Below, in pieces: positions 7,535-15,449 of a stretch of 20,789 bases of DNA (the stretch's first letter is position 1; every line of letters begins with the position of its first letter). The stretch spans positions 1 to 20,789 of the forward strand of contig CAMYPG010000010.1 in assembly GCA_947289115.1 (NCBI GenBank), given 5' to 3'. Source of the DNA: an uncultured Gardnerella sp. (GTDB lineage Bacteria > Actinomycetota > Actinomycetes > Actinomycetales > Bifidobacteriaceae). Below the pieces are notes generated by a model. It had not been told where the DNA came from and made no database searches. It worked only from the letters and a program-made list of their open reading frames with translations. The translations under genes were made by a program, and so were the position numbers.

Positions 7535-8992
7535 ATGAAGCAATCCGAAGCCTTAACCATAATCAACGCTGGCGCGAGCGCGTTCATTACCGGTGCTCCG
7601 GGTGCAGGTAAAACCTACGTATTAAACGAAGCTATTCGCGCAATGCGAAAGAACGGTTTAAGCGTTGCTGTAACTGCCTCTACCGGTATTGCGGCAACGC
7701 ACTTAAACGGTCAAACCATTCACTCGTGGAGTGGAGTTGGAGTTTCAAACGCGCTTACGGATACGCTTCTTAAAACAATTAGAGCTAGGCGAGGAAAGCG
7801 CATAAAAGCCACGGACGTGCTCGTGTTGGACGAAGTTTCCATGATTCACGCGTGGCTTTTTGACATGGTTGATGAAGTTTGCCGGAAGGTGCGCAAAAAT
7901 CCCGCTCCTTTCGGCGGGCTTCAAGTAGTTATTTCGGGCGACTTCTTCCAATTGCCGCCTGTTAGCACTTCTATGCGAAATCGTGACGTGTTCGAGCCGA
8001 GCTCGGAGTTTATTTCGTCGCGCGAAAAGTATGCTGCATCTGGAAAAAATCCGGAAGGTTATATTACGGAATCGTTTGCATGGGACGCTTTGAAACCTGT
8101 TGTGTGCTACTTAACTGAGCAACATCGTCAGGATGACGGCAAGTTGCTAGAAGTTTTGACGGATATTCGTAGCGGTCTCGTGAGTGACGACGATAAGCAA
8201 GTGCTTGCTAGCCGCCTTGGTGAGTATCCGCAAGATGACGAAGTTGCAGTACATCTTTTCCCAACGAACGCGCAAGCAGATGGCTTAAATAATATGCAGC
8301 TTGCGGAAATTAATGCTGAGTCTCACGAATTCGTTGCAACGGAAGCAGGACCTAAAAATCTCGTTGATCGATTAAAAAAGAATATGCTTGCTCCGGAGCG
8401 TTTAGTTTTAAAGGCTGGGGCTGCTGTGATGGCGTTGCGAAACGATCAGGAAAAGCAGTATGTAAACGGCTCTGTTGGGCGTGTGTTGCGTTTTGCGCCT
8501 GAATCTAAGGGCGGATGGCCGATTGTTGAGTTTGAAAACGGCAATATTGTAACTCTTAAGCCTGCAGCGTGGGAAATGACGGACGGTGAGACTGTACTTG
8601 CTAGCGTAAATCAAGTGCCTCTTCGTTGCGCGTGGGGAATTACGATTCATAAGTCGCAAGGTATGACTCTCGATAGTGCGGTAATGGATTTGCGTAGAAC
8701 TTTCGCTCCCGGAATGGGATATGTTGCGCTTTCTCGCGTGGAAAATCTGGGCGGTCTTTATTTGGAAGGTATTAACGATCGCGCGTTTAGCGTTTCGGCG
8801 GATGCTGTACTGCTAGACGGATCTTTGCGTGAGGCATCAAGGTGCGCAAGTGAGCTGCTTGCTAGCGATGGGGCTTCCGCGTTTGTTGCTAAAAAAGCAG
8901 ATGGTGATTTTGCGGATCAGCAGGAGTTTAGTCTTTTTGAAAATGCCGGTGATGGCGTTACGGACGAATTTTCTTTCGACGACGAGTTTTAA
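7535..8992 (+). CDS. Pif1/RecD2-like superfamily 1 DNA helicase
   Basis: This 485-residue SF1B-type helicase resembles bacterial Pif1 proteins, which use ATP to unwind DNA 5' to 3' and clear G-quadruplexes or stalled forks. Walker A is GAPGAGKT (residues 20-27) and Walker B is VLVLDEVSM with D99-E100. Next comes STGIAATHLNGQTIHSW (motif Ia, typical of Pif1), then FGGLQVVISGDFFQLPPV (motif III), and LTEQHRQDD (motif IV area). Near the end, CAWGITIHKSQGMTLDSAVMD plus GYVALSRVENLGGLYL form motifs V/VI (UvrD_C_2). The tail after residue 440 is acidic and probably disordered. The start has AAAAGG upstream. No partner gene is evident; its in vivo substrate is unknown. Confidence 0.9.
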   Translation: MKQSEALTIINAGASAFITGAPGAGKTYVLNEAIRAMRKNGLSVAVTASTGIAATHLNGQTIHSWSGVGVSNALTDTLLKTIRARRGKRIKATDVLVLDEVSMIHAWLFDMVDEVCRKVRKNPAPFGGLQVVISGDFFQLPPVSTSMRNRDVFEPSSEFISSREKYAASGKNPEGYITESFAWDALKPVVCYLTEQHRQDDGKLLEVLTDIRSGLVSDDDKQVLASRLGEYPQDDEVAVHLFPTNAQADGLNNMQLAEINAESHEFVATEAGPKNLVDRLKKNMLAPERLVLKAGAAVMALRNDQEKQYVNGSVGRVLRFAPESKGGWPIVEFENGNIVTLKPAAWEMTDGETVLASVNQVPLRCAWGITIHKSQGMTLDSAVMDLRRTFAPGMGYVALSRVENLGGLYLEGINDRAFSVSADAVLLDGSLREASRCASELLASDGASAFVAKKADGDFADQQEFSLFENAGDGVTDEFSFDDEF

Positions 8993-9154
8993 TATTCTAT
9001 AAGCTTTTGCCTTGCGCACGGCATAAACTACTCGCGGCTGAGTCGTTTTGGTCGCTTTGTTATATTTTTGCACGTTATGATTTAATCGAGTATTACTTTT
9101 GTTGATGCGTGTAAACAAGTGTTTATGTCCTCATGCGCAAATAGATTGGAACGC

Positions 9155-10987
9155 ATGAATTCCAATGTACTTCGTATGTCTCAGCTATTCCTTCGTACGC
9201 TGCGCGAGGATCCTGCAGACGCGGACGTGACTTCCGCAAAACTTATGCAGCGCGCAGGCTATATTCGTAAATCTGCACCAGGTGTGTGGACTTGGCTTCC
9301 GCTAGGACTTAAGGTTTTGAACAAGGTTCAGGCGATTATTCGCGACGAAATCAACGGTATCGGTGCGCAGGAAGTTCACTTCCCGGCACTTCTTCCGCGC
9401 GAGCCTTACGAGGCTACCAACCGTTGGGAAGAATATGGCGACAATATCTTCCGTCTTAAGGATCGCCACCAAGCTGACTATCTTCTTGCTCCAACGCACG
9501 AAGAAGTTTTCACGCTTCTCGTTAAGGATATGTATTCTTCTTACAAGGATTTACCAGTTACTTTGTACCAGATTCAAACGAAGTATCGCGACGAATTTCG
9601 CCCGCGCGCTGGCCTTATTCGCGGCCGCGAGTTTATTATGCAGGATGGTTACTCGTTCTCGATTGACGAAGATGGTTTGAAATCTGCTTACGTTGAGGAG
9701 CGCGCTGCTTACGCTCGAATTTTCGACCGTTTGGGCATTAAATACGTGATTGTTCACGCTGTTTCCGGCCCAATGGGTGGTTCTGATTCCGAGGAATTCT
9801 TGGCTCCAATGCCAATTGGTGAAGATACTTTTGCGCTCGCACCTTCAGGAAAAGCTTGGAATGTTGAGGCTCTTACCACTCCAGAAATGCAAGATGTTGA
9901 TTACTCAGCAACTCCTGCAGCGCAATCTCTCGAAACTCCAGACGCTAAGACGATTGAAGCTTTGGTTAAGGTTTCTAACGACTTGCATCCGCGTAAAGAT
10001 GGTCGCGAATGGCAAGCAGACGACACTTTGAAGAACTTGATTATTGCTGTTAAGCATCCGGCAGATGCTGAAGGCGGCGAGCATGAGGAGCCATGGCGCG
10101 AAATCGTGGCGATTGGTATTCCAGGGGATCGCCAAGTAGATATGAAGCGTCTTGAAGCTCAGTTTGCTCCTGCAGAAATCGAAGAAGCAACTGAGGATGA
10201 TTTGAAGTCTCATCCTGAGTTCGTTAAGGGCTACATTGGTTTTAGCGTATTAGGTCCTCAAGCTCGCAAAGAGGGTAGGGGTATTGCAAATCCTGTCCGC
10301 TACTTGATGGATGCTCACGTTGCAAAGGGAAGTGCCTGGATTACAGGAGCTGACGAAGACGGAAAGCACGTTTACAACGCTGTTTACGGCCGCGATTTTG
10401 AGGCGGACGGTGTTGTTGAAGCAGCCCAGGTTCGCGATGGCGACATGAGCCCAGATGGTTCCGGTCCGCTTAGCTTCGAACGCGGTGTGGAAATCGGCCA
10501 GGTGTTCCAGCTTGGCTTAAAGTATTCTAAGGCTTTGGGCTTAAGCGTTCTTAACGAAAATGGTAAAGCTGTGCCAGTTTGGATGGGTTGCTACGGTATT
10601 GGCGTTAGCCGCGTGATCGCATGCTTGGCAGAAACACATCACGACGACGCTGGTCTCGCATGGCCTATGGCGATTGCTCCAGCTCAAGTTCATGTTGTTG
10701 CAACAGGCAAAGATCAAGTTGCTTTCGACGCTGCTGAAAAGGTTGTTGAAGAGCTTAGTAAGCAGGGAATCGAAGTAATCTTTGACGACCGTCCAAAGGT
10801 TTCTCCAGGCGTAAAGTTTAAGGATGCTGAGCTTGTTGGCGTACCGCTGATTGCTGTAGCAGGTCGCGATACCGTGAACAACGGTACGATTGAAATCCGC
10901 GATCGTAACGGCTCAAATGTTGAAGCAGTCCCAGTTGACGAGGCTGCTGCTCGAATCGTTGAGCGCGTCAGTGAGCTCTTAGCTTAA
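9155..10987 (+). CDS. proS: Prolyl-tRNA synthetase, bacterial type with editing insertion
   Basis: ProRS charges tRNA-Pro with proline in the cytosol. The 610-residue protein shows the class II catalytic core: AGYIRKSAPGVWTWLPLG (motif 1 region), YLLAPTHEEVFT and YRDEFRPRAGLIRGREFIMQD (motif 2), and GCYGIGVSRVIACLAE (motif 3). Between motifs 2 and 3, residues of about 220-405 form the INS editing domain that deacylates Ala-tRNA-Pro in bacterial ProRS. The anticodon-binding domain closes the protein (PAQVHVVATGKD onward). I favour ATG 9155 (MNSNVLRMSQLFLRT), which has TTGGAA just upstream; ATG 9125, GTG 9119 and ATG 9176 are in frame too, so the start is uncertain by a few residues. Confidence 0.95.
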   Translation: MNSNVLRMSQLFLRTLREDPADADVTSAKLMQRAGYIRKSAPGVWTWLPLGLKVLNKVQAIIRDEINGIGAQEVHFPALLPREPYEATNRWEEYGDNIFRLKDRHQADYLLAPTHEEVFTLLVKDMYSSYKDLPVTLYQIQTKYRDEFRPRAGLIRGREFIMQDGYSFSIDEDGLKSAYVEERAAYARIFDRLGIKYVIVHAVSGPMGGSDSEEFLAPMPIGEDTFALAPSGKAWNVEALTTPEMQDVDYSATPAAQSLETPDAKTIEALVKVSNDLHPRKDGREWQADDTLKNLIIAVKHPADAEGGEHEEPWREIVAIGIPGDRQVDMKRLEAQFAPAEIEEATEDDLKSHPEFVKGYIGFSVLGPQARKEGRGIANPVRYLMDAHVAKGSAWITGADEDGKHVYNAVYGRDFEADGVVEAAQVRDGDMSPDGSGPLSFERGVEIGQVFQLGLKYSKALGLSVLNENGKAVPVWMGCYGIGVSRVIACLAETHHDDAGLAWPMAIAPAQVHVVATGKDQVAFDAAEKVVEELSKQGIEVIFDDRPKVSPGVKFKDAELVGVPLIAVAGRDTVNNGTIEIRDRNGSNVEAVPVDEAAARIVERVSELLA

Positions 10988-11023
10988 TTCATTGTCTTAA
11001 AAAATTTGCTATCTGCTTTTACG

Positions 11024-11061
11024 AAAAACGTGGGTGTATCTTTGTATATCCCACGTTTTTT
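11024..11061 (+). terminator. Rho-independent terminator of proS
   Basis: The arms AAAAACGTGGG (11024-11034) and CCCACGTTTTT (11050-11060) form an 11-bp stem ending in a T-run. The A-run on the other side could also stop leftward transcription. Confidence 0.92.
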
Positions 11062-11403
11062 GTATATGTTTTATGTACAAAAGTAGATTTTCATATGATT
11101 ATGTTATTGTGTCCGCGAGCGTATCTAAAACTTACATTGTATATTGTGAAAGTGCCAGTTTTGTAAGAATTACAATTGAGAAAAACTTTTTTCGCATTAT
11201 ATTTTTCTTAAATACTGCAAGTATGGAAAACTTCATGATTGAGTTCGGTATTAGTATGCTTGATTACATTATTTTTTACAGTTATAAGAGTTGTACAAGC
11301 ATAGAATGTAAACTGTTGAAGATGAAGTAATGTAGCTATATCAGTTTTCCATACGAAAGTAGTTATATTATAATGTTATACCCAGATTGAAAGGATGAAA
11401 ATA
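11062..11403. other. AT-rich intergenic region with inverted repeats and a promoter
   Basis: I see no convincing gene: the open frame crossing it begins inside the proS terminator and encodes Cys/Phe/Tyr-rich sequence without a ribosome site. It does hold 12-bp inverted repeats, GTATGGAAAACT (11221-11232) and AGTTTTCCATAC (11343-11354), enclosing 110 bp, and the promoter at 11346-11374. Confidence 0.6.
11346..11374 (+). promoter_or_regulatory. Promoter of the zinc-ribbon membrane protein gene
   Basis: TTTCCA (11346-11351), a 17-nt spacer and a perfect TATAAT (11369-11374) predict a start near 11381, giving a short leader with the ribosome site. The -35 lies inside the right arm of a 12-bp inverted repeat. 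Confidence 0.65.
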
Positions 11404-12635
11404 ATGAAATGCAGTAATTGTGGTGCAGAATGTTATGGTACAGTATGCAAGCAATGTGGAATGAATTTCGAAACTCATAAAATAGAGTTACTTCCTACTG
11501 CGGCACAAACGAACTCTGCTACCCCCCCCCTACATCTTATACGCAAAATTATGCATTTCCAGCTTATCCGGGTAATGTAGCAGCTTATCAGAAGCGTAAA
11601 AAACCGATTTATCGAAGATGGTGGTTTTATTTACTTGTAATTGCAGCTATCATTTCAATTGCTAATATTGCTATGCATAGAGATAAAACTATTAATTGGG
11701 ATGAGATGGTTTTGAGTGCTCAGTTGCCCAAGCCTCCTTCTGATAAAGGTGATGTCATTATTAATTCTGCAGATGAGCTTGATGTTGATATTAAAGACAT
11801 TTCTGCTAAACAATATAACGATTATACTGTAGATTGTAAGACGAAAAAGGGTTTTACAATTGATGCGGAATCTGATTCCTCAGGATATAAAGCCTACAAT
11901 AATAAAGGTTATAAATTAGATTTGACCTATTATGAGTCAAGTAAAGAATTGAGTATTCATCTTAATAAGCCGATGGAAATGTCGTCTATTGTATGGCCTT
12001 CTAGCAAAGCTGCTAGTCAATTGCCTGTTCCAAAGTCTACTATTGGTAATTTCATTTCAGACAGTGACGATAATCTGAATGTGTATGTTGGTAATACAAG
12101 TAGAGAAGATTACAATAATTATGTGAAGGCTTGTGCTGATAGAGGTTTCAAGGTTGGATACGACAATTCAAAGAACAGGTATTCTGCTAAGAATGATGCA
12201 GGGTGGGATCTTTCGCTATCCTATGAGGGGAATAGCGTAATGAATATAATGCTTTCAGCTCCAGATAATAATTCTGGTAGTAATGATAATAAGAAGTCAA
12301 CTAATTCAAAAGATTCATCAAATAGCGCAGAATCTAAGTCTGCTAAACCGCAGCAAAATGATGCTAAATCTGCTAATGGTTTGCGTAGTGATTTTAAGGC
12401 AGCTATGGATAGCTATGAATCAACTATGAATGAGTATGTTGAATTCATGAAAAAGTATAAAGCTAATTCAAGTGATGCTGAACTTATCTCGGAATATGCA
12501 GATTATATGCAGAAATATGCTGATATGACGGATAAATTCCAAAGTTGGAAGAGCAATAATCTCAACAATGCAGAGTTGTCATATTATCTTGCTGTTCAAG
12601 CTAGAGTCACAAAGAAACTAGCTGAAGTAGCATAA
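11404..12635 (+). CDS. Zinc-ribbon, single-pass membrane protein, split by a C9 tract (candidate phase-variable, OFF in this sequence)
   Basis: Read as written, translation from ATG 11404 (good spacing from GAAAGGA at 11389-11395) gives a 58-residue product that ends at 11580. The tract of nine Cs at 11522-11530 separates it from a second open frame that runs without a stop to 12635. With ten (or seven) Cs the two join into about 410 residues. The order would be: CxxC zinc ribbon at the N terminus (CSNCGAEC...CKQCG), a Tyr/Pro linker, one transmembrane helix (WWFYLLVIAAIISIANIAM, about 73-91), two related ~85-residue repeats beginning near LPKP and LPVPKSTIG, a Ser/Asn/Lys linker, and an acidic helical domain (MDSYESTMNEYVEFMKKY). 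Zinc-ribbon/DUF6591-like proteins of Gram-positives look similar; function unknown. A sequencing indel is the alternative. Confidence 0.75.
11522..11530 (+). repeat. Homopolymer tract of nine cytosines
   Basis: The tract lies after codon 39 of the zinc-ribbon gene, in a region of low G+C where such a run is striking. The downstream frame is restored by one extra C or by loss of two. Confidence 0.95.
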
Positions 12636-12668
12636 ATAGTATCAGTGTTTCTCATTGCTGTTTTGTAA

Positions 12669-12721
12669 TAAGAAATAGTAGAAATTAGTTACCACTGTGT
12701 TCTAGTTTCTACTATTTCTTA
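12669..12721. terminator. Long hairpin after the zinc-ribbon gene, probable bidirectional terminator
   Basis: TAAGAAATAGTAGAAATTAG (12669-12688) pairs with CTAGTTTCTACTATTTCTTA (12702-12721) over 20 positions with one G-T pair, around a 13-nt loop. There is no clean T-run, so termination is inferred from the position and the stem's strength. Confidence 0.6.
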
Positions 12722-12802
12722 ACTATAAATTTAATTTGTATAGATAGAGAAATCTTACATATTAGAAATAAATATTAAAATTTTGAATAGGGAGTGATAT
12801 AT

Positions 12803-13348
12803 ATGAAAAAGTTCAAAATTCCACAAATTGTTAATTTTATTTTTATCTTGATTGGTTTATTAGGTTTGTGGTTGCCGTATGCAACTTCTACTAATGAGCA
12901 AAAACAATTTATACTTAGTAATCCTGATGCAATTGCCATTGGTGCATTGAATATGAAATATAGAGATATGATTGATTTGTCTATGATAAAATATTTTCGG
13001 TTTTATTTGTATATAGTGAATAATCCCAAAAAAATGATCTTTGCGCGCACTGATGTAATGATTGATTTAGTTCTTATTAGTATACTGGCTGTTTCTATAC
13101 TTTTTATTGTCTTATTTACTCTATTGAATAAGCCTATTGGTAATATTGTCTTTGCATTCCTTATGTTTGGTGCTTCGCTTATTATGAATTATGATATGGT
13201 AAGTCGTGGTGTTATTCCTTCGAAAAGTTACACATATGGAATTAGTTACTATCTTTATGTCATACTTGCGATAGCAATTATCATTTGTTCAATAGCTAAT
13301 ATTGTTGTAAATAAAATAGATAAAAAGAAAATTATAAATAGATATTAA
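12803..13348 (+). CDS. Small polytopic membrane protein, function unknown
   Basis: I do not recognise the family. The 181-residue protein has four clear hydrophobic segments: about residues 10-28 (IVNFIFILIGLLGLWLPYA), 84-106 (VLISILAVSILFIVLFTLL), 113-130 (IVFAFLMFGASLIMNY) and 147-167 (YYLYVILAIAIIICSIANIV). A ~50-residue region with two tyrosine/phenylalanine-rich stretches lies between the first two, probably outside the membrane. The C terminus is basic (KIDKKKIINRY) and likely cytoplasmic. ATG 12803 is set by AGGGAG at 12789-12794, 8 nt upstream; a GTG at 12794 overlaps that site. It follows the zinc-ribbon membrane protein on the same strand but is separated from it by a strong hairpin. 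Base composition is very AT-rich, unlike the core genes to the left. Confidence 0.75.
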   Translation: MKKFKIPQIVNFIFILIGLLGLWLPYATSTNEQKQFILSNPDAIAIGALNMKYRDMIDLSMIKYFRFYLYIVNNPKKMIFARTDVMIDLVLISILAVSILFIVLFTLLNKPIGNIVFAFLMFGASLIMNYDMVSRGVIPSKSYTYGISYYLYVILAIAIIICSIANIVVNKIDKKKIINRY

Positions 13349-13360
13349 ATTTGTGAAATT

Positions 13361-13399
13361 TGCCGCCAGGAATACTACTATTCTTGGCGGCATTATTGT
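13361..13399. terminator. Terminator between the membrane protein gene and ssb (convergent)
   Basis: TGCCGCCAGGAATA (13361-13374) pairs with TATTCTTGGCGGCA (13379-13392, one G-T pair) around CTAC and is followed by TTATTGTTT. It sits between converging genes, so it may serve both. Confidence 0.85.
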
Positions 13400-13432
13400 T
13401 TATCGTGGTGCGTGAAGTATTATTTACTTTCT

Positions 13433-13918
13433 TTAGATATCAGCATCACCTCCATATTCGTCGTCCGTGCTGTCTGAGTGAGAGTCAGTACGTTCTATTT
13501 TCTCGTTTTGTGACTGATTGCTGTCTTTCGTCTGCCCATTTTTAGCAGTTTCAGCGTTTCTTTTTGTAAATTGCGTAGTTCCACGATTTAAATCGTGACC
13601 AATAGCAGAAGCTTCCAAAATTACGCGATTATAATCGTTTCCATCTTTCGTCCAGTTTTCTGTACTCAAATTGCCATATACAACGATTGCATCGCCTTTA
13701 TGAACGCTTTTTAGCACGTTTGAAGCCAAAGTCCTATACGCTTTCACAGTCATCCAAGTAGTTGGACGCTCATGCCATTGCTGTTCGTCGTTGCGGTAAT
13801 ATGATTGCGTGCTCGCGATTCGTAGCGAACAAGCCGGAGAATTTTCACTGCGCCCAAAGTTTACAGGCTCAGCGCCTACGTATCCACTAATAGTCACGGT
13901 CGACTGTTGTTGTGCCAT
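13433..13918 (-). CDS. ssb: Single-stranded DNA-binding protein (second, SsbB-like copy)
   Basis: The 161-residue protein has an N-terminal OB fold (about 1-108): VTISGYVGAEPVNF, then SYYRNDEQQWHERPTTWMTVKAY, then GDAIVVYGNLSTENWTKDG. It would coat single-stranded DNA as a tetramer in replication or recombination. The C-terminal tail is Ser/Asp-rich but ends GGDADI instead of the canonical DDDIPF tip that recruits partner proteins, so it is probably a paralogue and not the replicative SSB. The start at 13918 is supported by AAAGGAC (13928-13934, minus strand) nine bases upstream. It is the only leftward protein gene here and stands alone, not beside rpsF/rpsR. A natural-competence role is possible but not shown. 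Confidence 0.9.
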   Translation of the reverse strand: MAQQQSTVTISGYVGAEPVNFGRSENSPACSLRIASTQSYYRNDEQQWHERPTTWMTVKAYRTLASNVLKSVHKGDAIVVYGNLSTENWTKDGNDYNRVILEASAIGHDLNRGTTQFTKRNAETAKNGQTKDSNQSQNEKIERTDSHSDSTDDEYGGDADI

Positions 13919-13934
13919 ATTTCATAGTCCTTTC

Positions 13935-14234
13935 ACAATTTGGACTGCAGCCATTTCAGCCCCGAAATACAGAGCCATCATTGCCTCTGAGCTTCGCAGC
14001 CACGAGGAAATGCCGCAGTAATAACAACTATGAACTTTGCGCAACAACTTTGCCAGCAAACTTTTCTATTGTGGTTAAAACCTAGGTTTTATCCACAATG
14101 TAATTAATCTCTTGACTACAGAAAAATATTTAGTAAAAGCTCAACAATTAACTGTACATGCGTAATCATTCCTCATTGCAGGGTAGTATTGAGCAAACGT
14201 ATTGAAAATATTGAATGCAGTGAAGAAGATATTT
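13935..14234. other. Divergent intergenic region between ssb and the CAP pseudogene
   Basis: No gene is seen. It must contain the ssb promoter (leftward) and the promoter of the decayed CAP gene (rightward; TTGACT near 14113 is a possible -35 but lacks a convincing -10). The notable structure is the palindrome at 14068-14099. Confidence 0.5.
14068..14099. promoter_or_regulatory. 32-bp palindrome carrying inverted DnaA boxes
   Basis: ATTGTGGTTAAAACC (14068-14082) and GGTTTTATCCACAAT (14085-14099) are inverted copies with one mismatch around TA. The right arm contains a perfect DnaA box TTATCCACA (14089-14097); the left arm, on the minus strand, gives TTAACCACA, one base off. It may be a DnaA-controlled operator or the operator of another dimeric regulator. 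Confidence 0.55.
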
Positions 14235-15343
14235 ATGGTGGAAAATAATCAGCAATATGCAAAGCATAAATCTAATATGCGCATAAGTTAGGTTAGTATT
14301 CTTGTTATTTCGGCTGTATGCCTAGCTGCGTGTGCAATATCGCAAAATTTTGCTGATTTTACTTTAGAACATTCTAAGGCGTATCATCAGGCATATAATC
14401 GCGAATATCATCACGAATATCATCAAAATCCAATAATTCAAACAACTAATTCTGCTTCTTCTGCAGCTTTTATTCAGTCAAGTAATGTAGCGCGTTACGT
14501 TCTTTCGTCTATTCAAAACGCAAGATCTAGGCTTTACGATGATCGCAGCACGTATTTTAATGGCGTTCCTTTGCAAGATTACGTGAGCCGCTACGGTCTT
14601 ACTAAAGAAGCGTATGTTAATAATATTCAGTACGATTCTGACAATGAAGAGGATGCTTTTCCGTCGCGCGCAAGAAACCGCCAGCATGGGCAGTTTGGCC
14701 ATTTGGGCCCAGATGGTGTGAGCGAGCCTGATTACACTGGCCGAAAAGCGTGGGGTGAAAATTTAAGTTGGGGTGTGGATCTTGCTGGTTCTATGCAATT
14801 GTGGATTCAAGATGAAGAGTCGGCTTTGCGTGCAACCGGCGGAAGTTTTAACGAAGATAATGGTCATTTGTATCAGATTTTGAATCCTAGCAATATTTCT
14901 TTCGGTTACGGAGAGGCTTCGGGCGGCCCTTATGGTGTTGTTGGAGCGTTGACACTGTCGGAATATAACGGTGATATTGATTATCCGGATGGAAAGATTG
15001 GCCCAGAATCTCCCGAAGAGCAAAAAAGCGTGCTGAAGAGGAGCGAAAAAAGAAGGAAGAGCAGAAGCGTAAAGACGAGGAAGCTAAGAAGAAAAAACCT
15101 TTGGCTAAAAAGAAGCATTTGAAGCATAAGCATCATAAAAAGTTAGCGAAAGCTATGAAGAAAAATGCTTCAACGTATAAATTTATTGTGATTATTTCTG
15201 CGATTTTAAGCGTGCTTGTTTTGTGCGCAATTGCAGCGGTAGCTTGGATTTTCTTAAGACAAAGGCTGATTTCTAAAAATAGTTTGCACGTGAAGCATAT
15301 TGCGCGTAGCAAAACAAGTCTACATTTAGAGCAACGCCGTTAG
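14235..15343 (+). pseudogene. Decayed CAP/SCP-domain membrane-anchored surface protein
   Basis: The frame opens at ATG 14235 (MVENNQQYAKHKSNMRIS), meets TAG at 14289-14291 just before a signal-type hydrophobic segment (VSILVISAVCLAACA), then stays open to about 15020. A second lesion follows: A6 at 15022-15027. Translation there runs into a basic, meaningless frame, whereas the -1 frame continues with a Lys/Glu-rich stalk, a Lys/His-rich run, a transmembrane helix (FIVIISAILSVLVLCAIAAV) and a basic tail to 15343. Repairing both gives about 369 residues. The middle (about 100-260) resembles CAP domains: GENLSWG, and GHLYQILNPSNISFGYG like the CAP GHxxNxLNP pattern. No start codon with a ribosome site lies soon after the TAG, so the gene is probably dead. 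Confidence 0.75.
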
Positions 15344-15449
15344 TTTGGCATTCTCGTGATTAAGCTCATTCTATGTTATAGATATTTATTACATGAAAAT
15401 TTATAGATAGTTATTTTATTTATACAAATAATTGCTTATGATTCTGTAT

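Noticed and set aside
11034..11330. Open frame of 98 codons after proS
   Set aside because: It begins inside the proS terminator, lacks a ribosome site and has low-complexity Phe/Tyr/Ile-rich composition.
13360..13545. Small plus-strand frame over the 3' end of ssb
   Set aside because: It starts in a terminator hairpin and runs antisense to ssb.
14068..14099. Origin of replication
   Set aside because: Only one perfect DnaA box plus one near match, no box cluster, no AT-rich unwinding element identified, and no dnaA/dnaN nearby.
15021..15031. Programmed -1 frameshift at the A6 run in the CAP gene
   Set aside because: Lysyl-tRNA slippage into the -1 frame is possible, but the run is short, not a canonical heptamer in phase, and the gene also has an upstream TAG; decay is simpler.
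15344..15449. tracrRNA upstream of cas9
   Set aside because: The only similarity to the repeat is an 8-nt AATTTTCA match on the minus strand, much weaker than the 26 paired bases available at 20276-20304.
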